A stretch of 64,000 nucleotides of DNA from Streptomyces werraensis (lineage in GTDB: Bacteria; Actinomycetota; Actinomycetes; Streptomycetales; Streptomycetaceae), in assembly GCA_014656175.1 (NCBI GenBank), contig BNBX01000008.1:225815-289814 (forward strand), written 5' to 3'. The notes beneath the pieces were generated by a model. That model made no database searches and was not told the origin of the DNA. It saw nothing but the letters and a program-made list of their open reading frames with translations. Shown piece after piece: positions 41,066 to 49,277 of this stretch. Positions within the stretch are counted from its first letter, which is position 1; the number at the start of each line of letters is the position of its first letter. The translations under genes were made by a program, and so were the position numbers.

Positions 41066-41883
41066 AGATCTGGCTCGACGGCGCGCTGCGGGACTCCGAG
41101 TCCGCCCGCGTCTCCGTCTTCGACCACGGACTGACCGTGGGCGACGGCATCTTCGAGACGGTGAAGGCCGTGGACGGCCGGCCGTTCGCCCTCACCCGGC
41201 ATCTCGACCGGCTGACCCGCTCGGCCCGGGGCCTCGGGCTGCCCGACCCCGACCTCGACGAGGTCCGCCGCGCCTGTGCCGCCGTCCTGGAGGCCAACCC
41301 CGTGCCGCTCGGCCGGCTGCGCCTCACCTACACCGGCGGACACGGCCCGCTCGGCTCCGACCGGGGCGACAAGGGCCCGACCCTCGTCGTCGCCCTCGGC
41401 GGGACCACCCGCCGCCCGGACACCACGGCAGTCGTCACCGTGCCCTGGACCCGCAACGAACGCGGCGCGCTCACCGGCCTGAAGACCACCTCGTACGCCG
41501 AGAACGTCGTCGCCCTCGCCCGCGCGCACGAACACGGCGCCTCCGAGGCGCTCTTCGGCAACACCGTCGGACAGCTCTGCGAGGGCACCGGGTCGAACGT
41601 CTTCGTCGTCCTCGACGGCGAGATCCACACCCCGCCGCTCGCCTCCGGCTGCCTCGCGGGCATCACCCGCGCCCTGGTCGCCGAGTGGACCGGGGCCAAG
41701 GAGACCGACCTGCCGCTGGACGTCCTGCGCGAGGCCGACGAGATCTTCCTCACCTCCACCCTGCGCGACGTGCAGGCCGTGCACCGCGTCGACGACCGTG
41801 AACTGTCCGCCGCGCCCGGCCCGGTGACGGCCAAGGCCATGCGGATCTTCGAGGAGCGGTCCGCGGCGGACATCGACCCGTGA
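41062..41883 (+). CDS. pabC: Aminotransferase class IV, aminodeoxychorismate lyase-like
   Basis: 273 residues, PLP fold type IV. The N-terminus VSVFDHGLTVGDGIFETVK and the PLP lysine in GLKTTSYAENVVALARAHEH are visible, as are EGTGSNVFVVLDGEIHTPPL and EIFLTSTLRDVQAV. It could equally be a D-amino-acid or branched-chain aminotransferase, but the GTGA overlap with pabB favours release of p-aminobenzoate from aminodeoxychorismate. No separate promoter. Confidence 0.82.
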   Translation: MKIWLDGALRDSESARVSVFDHGLTVGDGIFETVKAVDGRPFALTRHLDRLTRSARGLGLPDPDLDEVRRACAAVLEANPVPLGRLRLTYTGGHGPLGSDRGDKGPTLVVALGGTTRRPDTTAVVTVPWTRNERGALTGLKTTSYAENVVALARAHEHGASEALFGNTVGQLCEGTGSNVFVVLDGEIHTPPLASGCLAGITRALVAEWTGAKETDLPLDVLREADEIFLTSTLRDVQAVHRVDDRELSAAPGPVTAKAMRIFEERSAADIDP

Positions 41884-41935
41884 GGGGCCGGAAAACCGGC
41901 TGAAGCCGGGGGCGCGGCGGGGTAGAACTCCCGTG

Positions 41936-42760
41936 ATGACCACCACCCTGCGGCCGACCGAGCCGCTCCAGCGGAACCCCGACGGGACGCGTTCGCGTCA
42001 CTTCCACGTCTGCGTGAACAGCCGTCCCGTGGGGGAGGTGCGCCTCGGCACGGACCCCGTCTTCGGCGACGCCGTGGCCCGGATCGTCAGCCTGCGCATC
42101 GACGAACCCGACCGCCGGCGTGGCCGGGGCACGGTGGCGGCCCTCGCGGCGGAGGAGGTGGCGCGCGGCTGGGGCTGCCGCCGCATCGAGGTCACCGTCC
42201 CCGCCGAACCGGGCACCGCCCTCGCCCTCGCCACGGCACTCGGCTACGTCGTGCGCAACCGGACGATGGAGAAGGCCCTCTGCGCCACCCCGCCCGCCCT
42301 GCCCGACGGCGCCCGCGCACGCCCCATGACCGAGGAGGAGTTCGGCCCCTGGCAGACCGAGAGCTCGGCCGACTACGCGCGGGAGTGGGCGCGTCGCGGG
42401 GTGCCTGAGGCGGAGGCGCTGGCCAAGGCCGCCGCCGACGAGGCGGCGCTGCTGCCTGACGGCCTCGCCACGGAGGACATGCTCCTCAGCGTCCTCGAGC
42501 ACGAGGGCGCGGTGGTCGGCACGCTCTGGCTCGCGGTGCGCGGGGAGCGCGCGTACGTGTACGACGTCGAGACCCGGCCCGCCCACCGGGGTCGCGGCCA
42601 CGGACGCAGCCTCATGCTGCTCGCCGAGGCCCAGGCGGCCGCCGCGGGCAACCGGACCATCGGCCTCAACGTCTTCGCGGGCAACACCCCGGCCGAACGG
42701 CTCTACGACTCGCTCGGCTACACCGCGACCCGCTACTCGCTGTACAAGCCGCTGGTGTAG
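41936..42760 (+). CDS. Double-domain GNAT acetyltransferase
   Basis: 274 residues. Two GNAT halves are visible. The first (about 20-115) has RIVSLRIDEPDRRRGRGTVA and a degenerate tail; the second (about 165-274) has YVYDVETRPAHRGRGHGRSL and GLNVFAGNTPAERLYDSLGY. The second keeps the full acetyl-CoA loop and is probably the active one. Tandem GNAT proteins include MshD mycothiol synthase, but the sequence is not clearly that. ATG 41936 chosen; the adjacent GTG 41933 is equally possible. Confidence 0.8.
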   Translation: MTTTLRPTEPLQRNPDGTRSRHFHVCVNSRPVGEVRLGTDPVFGDAVARIVSLRIDEPDRRRGRGTVAALAAEEVARGWGCRRIEVTVPAEPGTALALATALGYVVRNRTMEKALCATPPALPDGARARPMTEEEFGPWQTESSADYAREWARRGVPEAEALAKAAADEAALLPDGLATEDMLLSVLEHEGAVVGTLWLAVRGERAYVYDVETRPAHRGRGHGRSLMLLAEAQAAAAGNRTIGLNVFAGNTPAERLYDSLGYTATRYSLYKPLV

Positions 42761-42787
42761 CGGCCGGGACGGAGGGGACGGGCGGGG

Positions 42788-43312
42788 TCAGGCGTCCTGC
42801 CCGGTCAGCAGCCGGTCCGCGATCTCCTCGATCCGCTCGCGCAGCCCCTCCTGGCTCCTGCCGCCGTCGAGCCGCTCCCCGCCGATGACGTACGTGGGCG
42901 TCCCGGTCACCCCGATCGCCTTGCCCTCGGCCTGGTCCGCGTCGACCACCAGGATGTGCCGGCCGTCGATCAGGGCGGTGTCGACCTCGTCGGCGTCGAG
43001 GCCCAGCTCGCGGGCGACCTCGACCAGGACCGCCTCGCCCCGGCGCTCCAGTTCCTCGACCCGGCCGAGCACGGCCTCCGCGTAGTCCCAGCCCCGGCCC
43101 TGCTCCCACGCCTCCTCGGCGGCCTGGGCCGCGGCGAAGGCGTGCTTGTGCTTCTCCAGCGGGAAGTGCCGCAGCCGGATCTCCAGCCGGTCGCCGTACC
43201 GGGCACGCAGGGCGCGCAGGTCGTCCAGGGCGGTCCGGCAGTCCGAACACTGCAGCTCGCACCACACGTCGAGGACAGGGGCGGCGGGGCGGGCGGGGGA
43301 GGAGTCACTCAT
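42788..43312 (-). CDS. DsbA-like thiol oxidoreductase (cytoplasmic, FrnE-like)
   Basis: 174 residues. Thioredoxin-fold start VLDVWCELQCSDCRTALDDL with a CSDC active site, a helical insertion (HKHAFAAAQAAEEAWEQGRG) and the cis-proline region IGVTGTPTYVIGGERL. No signal peptide, so it acts in the cytoplasm, as FrnE-type DsbA relatives do. The extra Cys two residues before the motif (WCELQC) is unusual. ATG 43312 start; no strong ribosome site. Confidence 0.82.
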   Translation of the reverse strand: MSDSSPARPAAPVLDVWCELQCSDCRTALDDLRALRARYGDRLEIRLRHFPLEKHKHAFAAAQAAEEAWEQGRGWDYAEAVLGRVEELERRGEAVLVEVARELGLDADEVDTALIDGRHILVVDADQAEGKAIGVTGTPTYVIGGERLDGGRSQEGLRERIEEIADRLLTGQDA

Positions 43313-43543
43313 GACCGACAGTCTTCCAGCCGCACCCCGGCACCACCCAATCCGGCCCCGGACCCGCGTCCCCGGCCCGAGACCCTCAGGCGTGTGCCGA
43401 CCGGCACCTTCGGAGGAGCCCGGACCCGGAGATGTCCCTGATGTCCGCCCCGGGCATGGCCGCTCGGGGCTCGGCGGGTGCAGGATGGAGAGGACGCCGG
43501 CGAAGCCCGTCGTGACCGCACGCACGCTGCCCTGGAGGACCGG

Positions 43544-43993
43544 ATGATTGCCGAGACCGTCTGCTCCGCCGTCGCCGCGGCAGGCCTGGGCATCGCGGTG
43601 GTCACGGCCTACCGCAAGCGCTACCTGACGGCGACGCGCATCGCCGCCTACGCGCTCGTGCCGCTCGGTCTGGTGATGACCGGCGTCGTCGAGTGGCTCG
43701 CGGACACCGCTTTCAGTCCGGTCGCCTGGGCTGGCTTCGGCGTGCTGGGCCTGTCCTGGCTGATGTTCGCCGCGACCCGCACGGTGGAGCGCCGGCGCGG
43801 CGGCACCCGCAAGGAACGCAAGGCGGCAAGGGAGACGGCCACCCCCGCCGCCACGGCGCCCGGCGCGTCCGCGCCCGCCCTGGGACAGGCGCCCGCCCGC
43901 GGACAGAGCCCCGCGCCCCGGCAGAAGCCGGCCGCACAGGGGGACGACGACTTCAGCGACATCGAGGCCATCCTCAAGAAGCACGGCATCTGA
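43544..43993 (+). CDS. Small membrane protein with a basic/proline-rich tail
   Basis: 149 residues. Two or three membrane helices (ETVCSAVAAAGLGIAVVTAY, AAYALVPLGLVMTGVVEWL, WAGFGVLGLSWLMFAAT) are followed by a charged segment (RRRGGTRKERKAARETA), an Ala/Pro/Gln-rich linker and an acidic end DDDFSDIEAILKKHGI. The ending is a short helix that could be a docking motif. ATG 43544 has TGGAGGAC upstream. Function unknown. Confidence 0.75.
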   Translation: MIAETVCSAVAAAGLGIAVVTAYRKRYLTATRIAAYALVPLGLVMTGVVEWLADTAFSPVAWAGFGVLGLSWLMFAATRTVERRRGGTRKERKAARETATPAATAPGASAPALGQAPARGQSPAPRQKPAAQGDDDFSDIEAILKKHGI

Positions 43994-44142
43994 CCACCCA
44001 GGACCACATGCGTCACAGGGGGACCCGGACCGCGCGGAAGTGATCACGCTCTGACCGGTAGACCGCGCTTTCCGTGTGCGCACATGCTCTCCACGAGTGT
44101 TGATCGCGTCCGGCGCGTCCGATGCGTCATCATCGCGGCGAG

Positions 44143-44295
44143 ATGCTGGACACGACACAGAGCGATGCCGCGCCGCAGCAGGGCGAGCCGCGCGGATGCC
44201 TCTTCGCCCTATCCCAGCCACCGCTGATGATCTTCCTTGCGGTGATCGGGTGTCTGCTGCTCACGGCCGCCTTGCACGACCTGCTGTGGCTGTGA
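44143..44295 (+). CDS. Small single-pass membrane protein (50 residues)
   Basis: 50 residues, starting MLDTTQSDAAPQQGEPRGCL, then a membrane helix (PPLMIFLAVIGCLLLTAAL) and HDLLWL. Hydrophobicity, codon use and the stop right after the helix suggest a real gene, although the ribosome site is weak. It is convergent with the CGNR gene. Function unknown. Confidence 0.5.
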   Translation: MLDTTQSDAAPQQGEPRGCLFALSQPPLMIFLAVIGCLLLTAALHDLLWL

Positions 44296-44379
44296 GCCGT
44301 ACCCGCGGTTCCCGGCGTCACCCGTCGGGACCGCGTCGGCCCGGCACCTCCCGTCACTCTCCGTGGCGGCCGGGGCGGA

Positions 44380-44940
44380 TCAGCCCGCGGCCTCCTTGCG
44401 GCGTGCCCGGTAGGCGGCGACATGCAGCCGGTTGCCGCAGGTGCGGCTGTCGCAGTAGCGGCGCGAACGGTTGCGGGACAGGTCCACGAAGGCGTGCCGG
44501 CAGTCCGGGGCCTCGCAGCGGCGCAGGCGCTCCTGCTCGCCGGCGACCACGAAGAACGCCAGCGCCATCCCGCAGTCGGCCGCCAGGTGGTCGGCCACGG
44601 ACGCGCCGGGGGCGAAGTAGTGCACGTGCCAGTCGTAGCCGTCGTGGTCGGTGAGCCGGGGCGTGGTGCCGGCGGCCGCGATCAGTTCGTTGATCATCAT
44701 GGCGGCGCTGCGGGCGTCGGGAGCGGCGAACACCGCGGCGAACCGGGCGCGGATCTTGCGCACGGCGGCCAGGTCGAACTCGGTGAGCACCCCGACCTCG
44801 CTGACCTCGTGGTCCCGTACGAACGCCTCGAGGGCGGCGACGTCCGCCAGTCCGTCCGGAGTCGCGTCGTCCTCCGGTGCGGTGTTCACCAGATCCACCA
44901 CGGTGTCCAGCGCGCACCGGGTGTCATGGGTGATCAGCAC
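44380..44940 (-). CDS. CGNR zinc-finger / ABATE-domain protein
   Basis: 186 residues. The N-terminal ABATE-type domain (LDTVVDLVNTAP, LTEFDLAAVRKIRARFAAVF) is followed by a C-terminal zinc finger: CEAPDCRHAFVDLSRNRSRR, YCDSRTCGNRLHVAAYRARR, including the CGNR motif. Members are thought to be stress-responsive transcription factors. GTG 44940 is chosen with AGGGAG 7 bases upstream; an upstream in-frame start would add 31 unlike residues. Confidence 0.87.
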   Translation of the reverse strand: MLITHDTRCALDTVVDLVNTAPEDDATPDGLADVAALEAFVRDHEVSEVGVLTEFDLAAVRKIRARFAAVFAAPDARSAAMMINELIAAAGTTPRLTDHDGYDWHVHYFAPGASVADHLAADCGMALAFFVVAGEQERLRRCEAPDCRHAFVDLSRNRSRRYCDSRTCGNRLHVAAYRARRKEAAG

Positions 44941-45369
44941 GATTCGCTCCCTGGCCTGGGGGTCGGGCGGGCGCCCGCCGATGCTGGCCGATGGTAGTGG
45001 CTCCACCCCACCCCGCACCTCCCCGCTCCGCACACGGCTTCGATTCCAACGCAGAACCCCCGTGAACGGTTCCCGCCCGCGACGCCCTTGCCAGGGAGGA
45101 CTGCGGGCGCCTTGGACGTACTTTCAAGGAAGCGCCCCCAAAGGGGCGCGGGGAACTGCGCGCGCAGCCCCTGACGGCGCGCAGGGCCGACGAATACCGG
45201 CCCCGCCCCTAGGTGCGCCCGCAGCCACGCCGACGCGCCCGCGCCCCGCACAGCACACCGGCGTCGACCCACGGCAAGAAACCCGCGGCGTCGACGCCGA
45301 TGCATCCTGTTGTTCAGGCCCGCGCCGTCACCCCGAGTCGACGGCGCCGGGCGGCTTCGAGGCGGCGCG
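44941..45369. other. Intergenic region between CGNR and ssgB genes
   Basis: 429 bases without a convincing gene. It holds dispersed-element copy 5 at 45132-45161, oriented as the plus strand. The rest is GC-rich with no clear promoter for the CGNR gene visible to me. Confidence 0.5.
45132..45161 (+). repeat. Dispersed element (copy 5) with hairpin
   Basis: GCGCCCC (45132-45138) pairs with GGGGCGC (45143-45149), continuing GGGGAACTGCGC. Same layout as copy 2 after argH. It stands about 200 bases beyond the ssgB stop on the other strand, so it is not an obvious terminator here. Confidence 0.65.
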
Positions 45370-45783
45370 CTAGCTTTCCGCCAGGATGTGCGAGAGCTCC
45401 TGATCGAGATCGAAGTGCCGGTGCTCCGTGCCGGGCGGCACGGCGGCGTCGGTGCGCTTCAGGAAGGACTCCAGAGCCCGTGCCGGGGCCTCGAGCAGGG
45501 CTTCCCCCTCCGGAGAGCTCAGGGCGATGCACACGACGCCCTGACCATGACTGCGCGACGGCCAGACGCGGACGTCGCCGGTGCCCGTGGGGCGGTGAAG
45601 TCCCTCGGCGAGGAGGTCGCGGGCGAACACCCACTCGACGGTTTCCTCGGCTCCGGTGTGGAAGGTGGCGTGCACGGCGTAGGGGTCGGCCGTGTCGTAC
45701 CGCAGGCCTGCGGGGACAGGCAGGGAGGACTCGCTCGACACAACGAGGCGCAGGTGCAGCTCGCAGCTGACCGTGGTGTTCAT
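45370..45783 (-). CDS. ssgB: Sporulation regulator SsgB (SALP family)
   Basis: 137 residues, full length. SsgB binds FtsZ and brings it to sporulation septa together with SsgA. The sequence is the highly conserved SsgB form: NTTVSCELHLRLVVSSESSL, AVHATFHTGAEETVEWVF, RPTGTGDVRVWPS, RTDAAVPPGTEHRHF and the end DQELSHILAES. ATG 45783 gives the standard N-terminus. In S. coelicolor ssgB depends on a stress/development sigma factor (SigH); a possible matching promoter lies 60-90 bases upstream. Its presence marks the host as a sporulating Streptomyces or close relative. Confidence 0.95.
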   Translation of the reverse strand: MNTTVSCELHLRLVVSSESSLPVPAGLRYDTADPYAVHATFHTGAEETVEWVFARDLLAEGLHRPTGTGDVRVWPSRSHGQGVVCIALSSPEGEALLEAPARALESFLKRTDAAVPPGTEHRHFDLDQELSHILAES

Positions 45784-45845
45784 AAGCGCCAGGGCCTTTC
45801 GCTCAGTGTGCGCTCGGGGATTCGCACGTCGGCGAAATCGACATG

Positions 45846-45871
45846 CCACCTACGGTGCCGTTGTAAACCCC
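45846..45871 (-). promoter_or_regulatory. Candidate SigH-type promoter of ssgB
   Basis: On the minus strand GGGGTTTACAA (45871-45861) and GTAGGTGG (45853-45846) resemble the -35 GTTT and -10 boxes of SigB/SigH-family promoters. The start codon is about 65 bases downstream. Known for S. coelicolor ssgB; here it is by eye only. Confidence 0.4.
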
Positions 45872-45974
45872 TCTGAGTGTTTTGCGTGGGATTACGTAAC
45901 TCTTCCGGCCGAGAGATCGTTCGTGTCCTGCGTCCATTCCGGTGATGTGTTCGGCTCGGGTAGTGTTGGGCTGC

Positions 45975-46433
45975 ATGAACACGGGGAGTAACGAGTCCGG
46001 CGAGGTCGTGGCCGCGGCCCACGGGGTGACGGTGGACGGAAGCGAGCGTCGGGACGAGAGGGGACTCGGGTCGAGGGCGCCCGAGTTCGTGAAGGCGCGG
46101 CGGGCGCTGCATCTGAGCTGGCAGGTGGGGGTCTTCGTCGTCGGTCTGGCCGTGGTGGTGGCCGGCGTGATCATGCTGCCGCTGCCTGGCCCTGGATGGG
46201 TCGTGATCTTCGGCGGCATGGCGATCTGGGCGACCGAGTTCGTGTGGGCCCAGCTGGTGCTGCGCTGGACCAAGCGCAAGGTCACCGAGGCGGCCCAGCG
46301 GGCGCTGGACCCGCGGGTGCGTCGCCGCAACATCATCCTGACGTCGGTCGGCCTGGTGATCGTGGCCGCGCTGGCCGGCTTCTACCTGTGGAAGTTCGGT
46401 CTGCAGATGCCCTGGAAGATCAAGGACCAGTGA
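45975..46433 (+). CDS. PGPGW-family membrane protein
   Basis: 152 residues with three membrane helices. The family motif is in LPLPGPGWVVIFGGMAIWAT, between helix one (VGVFVVGLAVVVAGVIM) and the second; the last helix is SVGLVIVAALAGFYLW. The N-terminal 40 residues are polar. A TAGTGT box at 45961-45966 ends 8 bases before ATG 45975 and no ribosome site is present, so a leaderless message is likely; an in-frame ATG lies at 45942. Function unknown. Confidence 0.82.
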   Translation: MNTGSNESGEVVAAAHGVTVDGSERRDERGLGSRAPEFVKARRALHLSWQVGVFVVGLAVVVAGVIMLPLPGPGWVVIFGGMAIWATEFVWAQLVLRWTKRKVTEAAQRALDPRVRRRNIILTSVGLVIVAALAGFYLWKFGLQMPWKIKDQ

Positions 46434-46547
46434 CACGGGCCGGGGGCCGGTCCGTCCGGCCCCCCGGCGACACGGTGAGTCACGTCCGGTCGGTGGCACA
46501 GTGGTCACGGGCACCCCCTGACATGGGGTAATGTTCTTCCTGCGCCC

Positions 46548-46619
46548 GGGCGATTAGCTCAGTGGGAGAGCGCTTCGTTCACACCGAAGAGGTCACTGGT
46601 TCGAACCCAGTATCGCCCA
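46548..46619 (+). tRNA. tRNA-Val (CAC), copy 1
   Basis: 72 bases. Acceptor GGGCGAT/ATCGCCC, anticodon stem CTTCG/CGAAG with loop TTCACAC (anticodon CAC), T-loop GGTTCGAACCC, discriminator A. A TAATGT box ends 13 bases upstream. Identical to the copy at 54115. Confidence 0.96.
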
Positions 46620-46627
46620 CCGGGATC

Positions 46628-46664
46628 AAGCGGCCCGGCTCACCAACAGTGAGCCGGGCCGCTT
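46628..46664 (+). terminator. Terminator of tRNA-Val (CAC) copy 1
   Basis: AAGCGGCCCGGCTCAC (46628-46643) and GTGAGCCGGGCCGCTT (46649-46664) are perfect 16-base arms around a 5-base loop, 8 bases past the tRNA. Confidence 0.85.
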
Positions 46665-46893
46665 CGTCGTTGCCGGGACGGCCCGTCGACACCTCCCTCC
46701 GCCCCGTTCCGCTTCGCCCGTGCGTCACCCGACCGTGACCTGCCGCGTGCCCCGCAACGGCCGCCGCCGTTCCGTTCGACCGGTCGGCCGTGAGGCCGGG
46801 GACCTGCCGCTTTCCCTCCCGCCCGGCATGATCCCCGGACGCCCCCGCCGCCCGGCGCCCGCGAGGCCTCGCCACCAATTCCTGTCCGAATCA

Positions 46894-46953
46894 TTGACGC
46901 GCCCGTGGGCCCTCCGTACCTTGTGCCAGCAAGCGCTTACTTGAAACGATTCA
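46894..46953 (+). promoter_or_regulatory. Promoter and LacI-type operator of the sugar operon
   Basis: TTGACG (46894-46899) and TACCTT (46917-46922) are spaced 17 bases. Just downstream of the expected start come AAGCGCTT (46931-46938) and TGAAACGATTCA (46942-46953). The latter is close to the TGAAACG-centred palindromes bound by LacI-family sugar repressors. No LacI gene is in the window. Confidence 0.65.
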
Positions 46954-46986
46954 TGGGGCGGCCGGGACCGTCGCGGGGAGGCTCGT

Positions 46987-48276
46987 ATGCAGCAGGGCAG
47001 GGGTGTGGAGAGGCGGACGGTCCTCAAAGCGGCGGGGGCCTCGCTCGCCGTCACGGGGCTCGGTGCGACGGCGACCGCCTGCGGTGGCGGAAGCGGTTCC
47101 GGCGACGGAACGGTGACGATCCGTTATGCGTGGTGGGGCGCCGAGGACCGGGCGCGGCGCATCAACAAGACGATCGATCTCTTCGAGAAGAAGTACCCGA
47201 AGATCAGGGTCAAGACCGACTTCCAGCCGTACACGGATTTCTGGAAGAAGTTCAACACGCAGGCCTCCGGCGGAAATCCGCCGGACGTCTTCCAGAATGC
47301 CATCGGATTCCTCCGCAAATACGATGCGAAGAATGTGCTCCTGGACCTCAAGGAGCAGGTCAAGGCGGGCAACCTGCGCATGGAGGGATTCCGGGCGGGC
47401 CTCGACACGTTCGGCGAGATCGACGGCAAACTCCTCGGCGTGCCCGTGGGGTCCAACTCGATGGCCCTCGTCATCGACAAGCCGGTCTACGCCCGCGCCG
47501 GTGTCACTCCCGAAACGGGCTGGACCTGGGACGATTTCGACGAGGCGATGGCCCGGGTGCGCGACCGGACGGGCCGCGCCGGCGACAGCGGCATGTACGG
47601 CGTCATGTACCTCTACGACCTGTACCTGCGTCAGAACGGCAAGGCGTTCTTCACCGAGGACGGTCTCGGTTTCACCGAGGCGGATCTGACCCGGTGGTGG
47701 ACGAAGGCGGAGAAGGGCGTGCGGTCCGGACTCTTCGCCGACCCCAAGAAGGTCGCCCAGATCAAGCCCAAGTCGGCGCTCTCCGCCGAACTCGCGGGCT
47801 CCGAGTTCACCTGGGACAACTTCACCGTCCGCTACACCTCCGAGGGCAGGAGCGAGTACGGTCTCGCGCCGATTCCCACCACCGACGGCAAGCGGACCGG
47901 CCAGTACCTCGGCTCGCTGATGCTGAGCGCCTCCAGGCGCACCCAGCACCCGGTGGAGGTCGCCAAGTTCATCGACTTCATGGTGCACGACCCCGAGGTC
48001 GCCAAGATCATGGGCTACGACCGGGGCGTGCCCGCCACCACGGCGCAGTACGAGGCGTACCGGCCCACCGACGCGGTGAACAAGGCGATCGCCGCCTACG
48101 AGGAGTCCCTCGTGCAGGCGGGCGTGCTGGAGCCCATCACCCCGCACCCGAACGGCGCCGACATCTGCGAGGCCGCGTTCCTGCGCATCGGCGAGGAGCT
48201 CGGCCTGGGCAAGCGGTCGGTGCCCGACGCCGTCGAGCAGTTCTTCAACGAGTCGAAGACCGCCCTCAGCAGCTGA
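46987..48276 (+). CDS. CUT1 carbohydrate ABC transporter substrate-binding lipoprotein
   Basis: 429 residues. The N-terminus combines a Tat motif (VERRTVLKAAGASLAVTGLG) with a lipobox (TATAC), so it is a Tat-exported lipoprotein. The extracellular solute-binding family 1 fold is indicated by TIRYAWWGAEDRARRINKTI, FEKKYPKIRVKTDF and GNPPDVFQNAIG. ATG 46987 has GGGAGG 6 bases upstream. It is the first gene of the operon and its ligand, judged from the operon's last gene, may be a pectin-derived oligosaccharide. Confidence 0.9.
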   Translation: MQQGRGVERRTVLKAAGASLAVTGLGATATACGGGSGSGDGTVTIRYAWWGAEDRARRINKTIDLFEKKYPKIRVKTDFQPYTDFWKKFNTQASGGNPPDVFQNAIGFLRKYDAKNVLLDLKEQVKAGNLRMEGFRAGLDTFGEIDGKLLGVPVGSNSMALVIDKPVYARAGVTPETGWTWDDFDEAMARVRDRTGRAGDSGMYGVMYLYDLYLRQNGKAFFTEDGLGFTEADLTRWWTKAEKGVRSGLFADPKKVAQIKPKSALSAELAGSEFTWDNFTVRYTSEGRSEYGLAPIPTTDGKRTGQYLGSLMLSASRRTQHPVEVAKFIDFMVHDPEVAKIMGYDRGVPATTAQYEAYRPTDAVNKAIAAYEESLVQAGVLEPITPHPNGADICEAAFLRIGEELGLGKRSVPDAVEQFFNESKTALSS

Positions 48277-49277
48277 TGGGAACCGCCGTGACACACGCCC
48301 CCGTGACGGAGGTCCGGGCGAAGGACGCCGAGCCGCGGCACGGTCCGGACACACCCCCGCGCCCTGCCGACCTGAAGCGGCGGGGGCGCCGGGAGAACCT
48401 GGCCGGCTATCTCTTCATGTCCCCGTGGATCGCCGGGTTCCTGCTGCTGACGGCGGGCCCGATGGCCGCCTCGCTCTACTTCGCGTTCACCGACTACAAC
48501 CTGTTCGACGCCCCGCGCTGGATCGGCCTGGACAACTTCTCCGAGATGTTCGGCGACCCGCGCTGGCGCCACTCGGTGCGGGTCACCCTCTGGTACGTCG
48601 TCGTCGGCACGCCCGTCAAACTGCTCGTGGCGCTCGGCGTGGCCCTGCTGCTCGCGCAGAAGCGGCGCGGGCAGGCCTTCTACCGGGCCGCGTTCTACGC
48701 GCCGTCGCTGATCGGCGCGAGCGTGTCGGTCGCCATCGTCTGGAAGGCGATCTTCTCGGACGACGCGATCGTCGACCGGACGCAGAAGGTGTTCGGCATC
48801 GGCGCCGGCGGCTGGACCGGCGACCCGGACCTCATCATCTACAGCCTGGTCGCCCTGACCGTCTGGCAGTTCGGCGCGCCGATGGTCATCTTCCTGGCCG
48901 GGCTGAAGCAGGTGCCGCGGGAGCTGTACGAGGCGGCCGACGTCGACGGGGCCGGCAAGCTGCGGCAGTTCTGGAACATCACCCTGCCGATGATCTCGCC
49001 GGTGCTGTTCTTCAACGTCCTGCTGGAGACGATCCACTCGTTCCAGATCTTCAGCTCCGCCTACATCGTCGGCGGCGGCGCGGGCGGCAACGCCTGCGGT
49101 CCGGCGGACGGCTCCATGGTCTACACCTGCTATCTGTACGTCCAGGGCTTCGAGAACAGCCGGATGGGCCTGGCCTCCGCCATGGCGTGGATGCTGCTGG
49201 TCGCGGTCGCCCTGGTCACGGCGGTGCTGTTCCGGTCCCAGAAGCGCTGGGTGCACTACGAGGAGGGCGGCCGATGA
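48276..49277 (+). CDS. CUT1 carbohydrate ABC transporter permease (MalF-type)
   Basis: 333 residues, six membrane helices. Starts with a polar 45-residue region, then NLAGYLFMSPWIAGFLLLTA. The EAA loop reads ELYEAADVDGAGKLRQFWNI. ATG 48276 shares its A with the stop of the binding-protein gene; GTG 48288 is an alternative. A periplasmic loop insert with two cysteines (NACGPADGSMVYTCYLY) could be disulfide bonded. Confidence 0.9.
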   Translation: MGTAVTHAPVTEVRAKDAEPRHGPDTPPRPADLKRRGRRENLAGYLFMSPWIAGFLLLTAGPMAASLYFAFTDYNLFDAPRWIGLDNFSEMFGDPRWRHSVRVTLWYVVVGTPVKLLVALGVALLLAQKRRGQAFYRAAFYAPSLIGASVSVAIVWKAIFSDDAIVDRTQKVFGIGAGGWTGDPDLIIYSLVALTVWQFGAPMVIFLAGLKQVPRELYEAADVDGAGKLRQFWNITLPMISPVLFFNVLLETIHSFQIFSSAYIVGGGAGGNACGPADGSMVYTCYLYVQGFENSRMGLASAMAWMLLVAVALVTAVLFRSQKRWVHYEEGGR

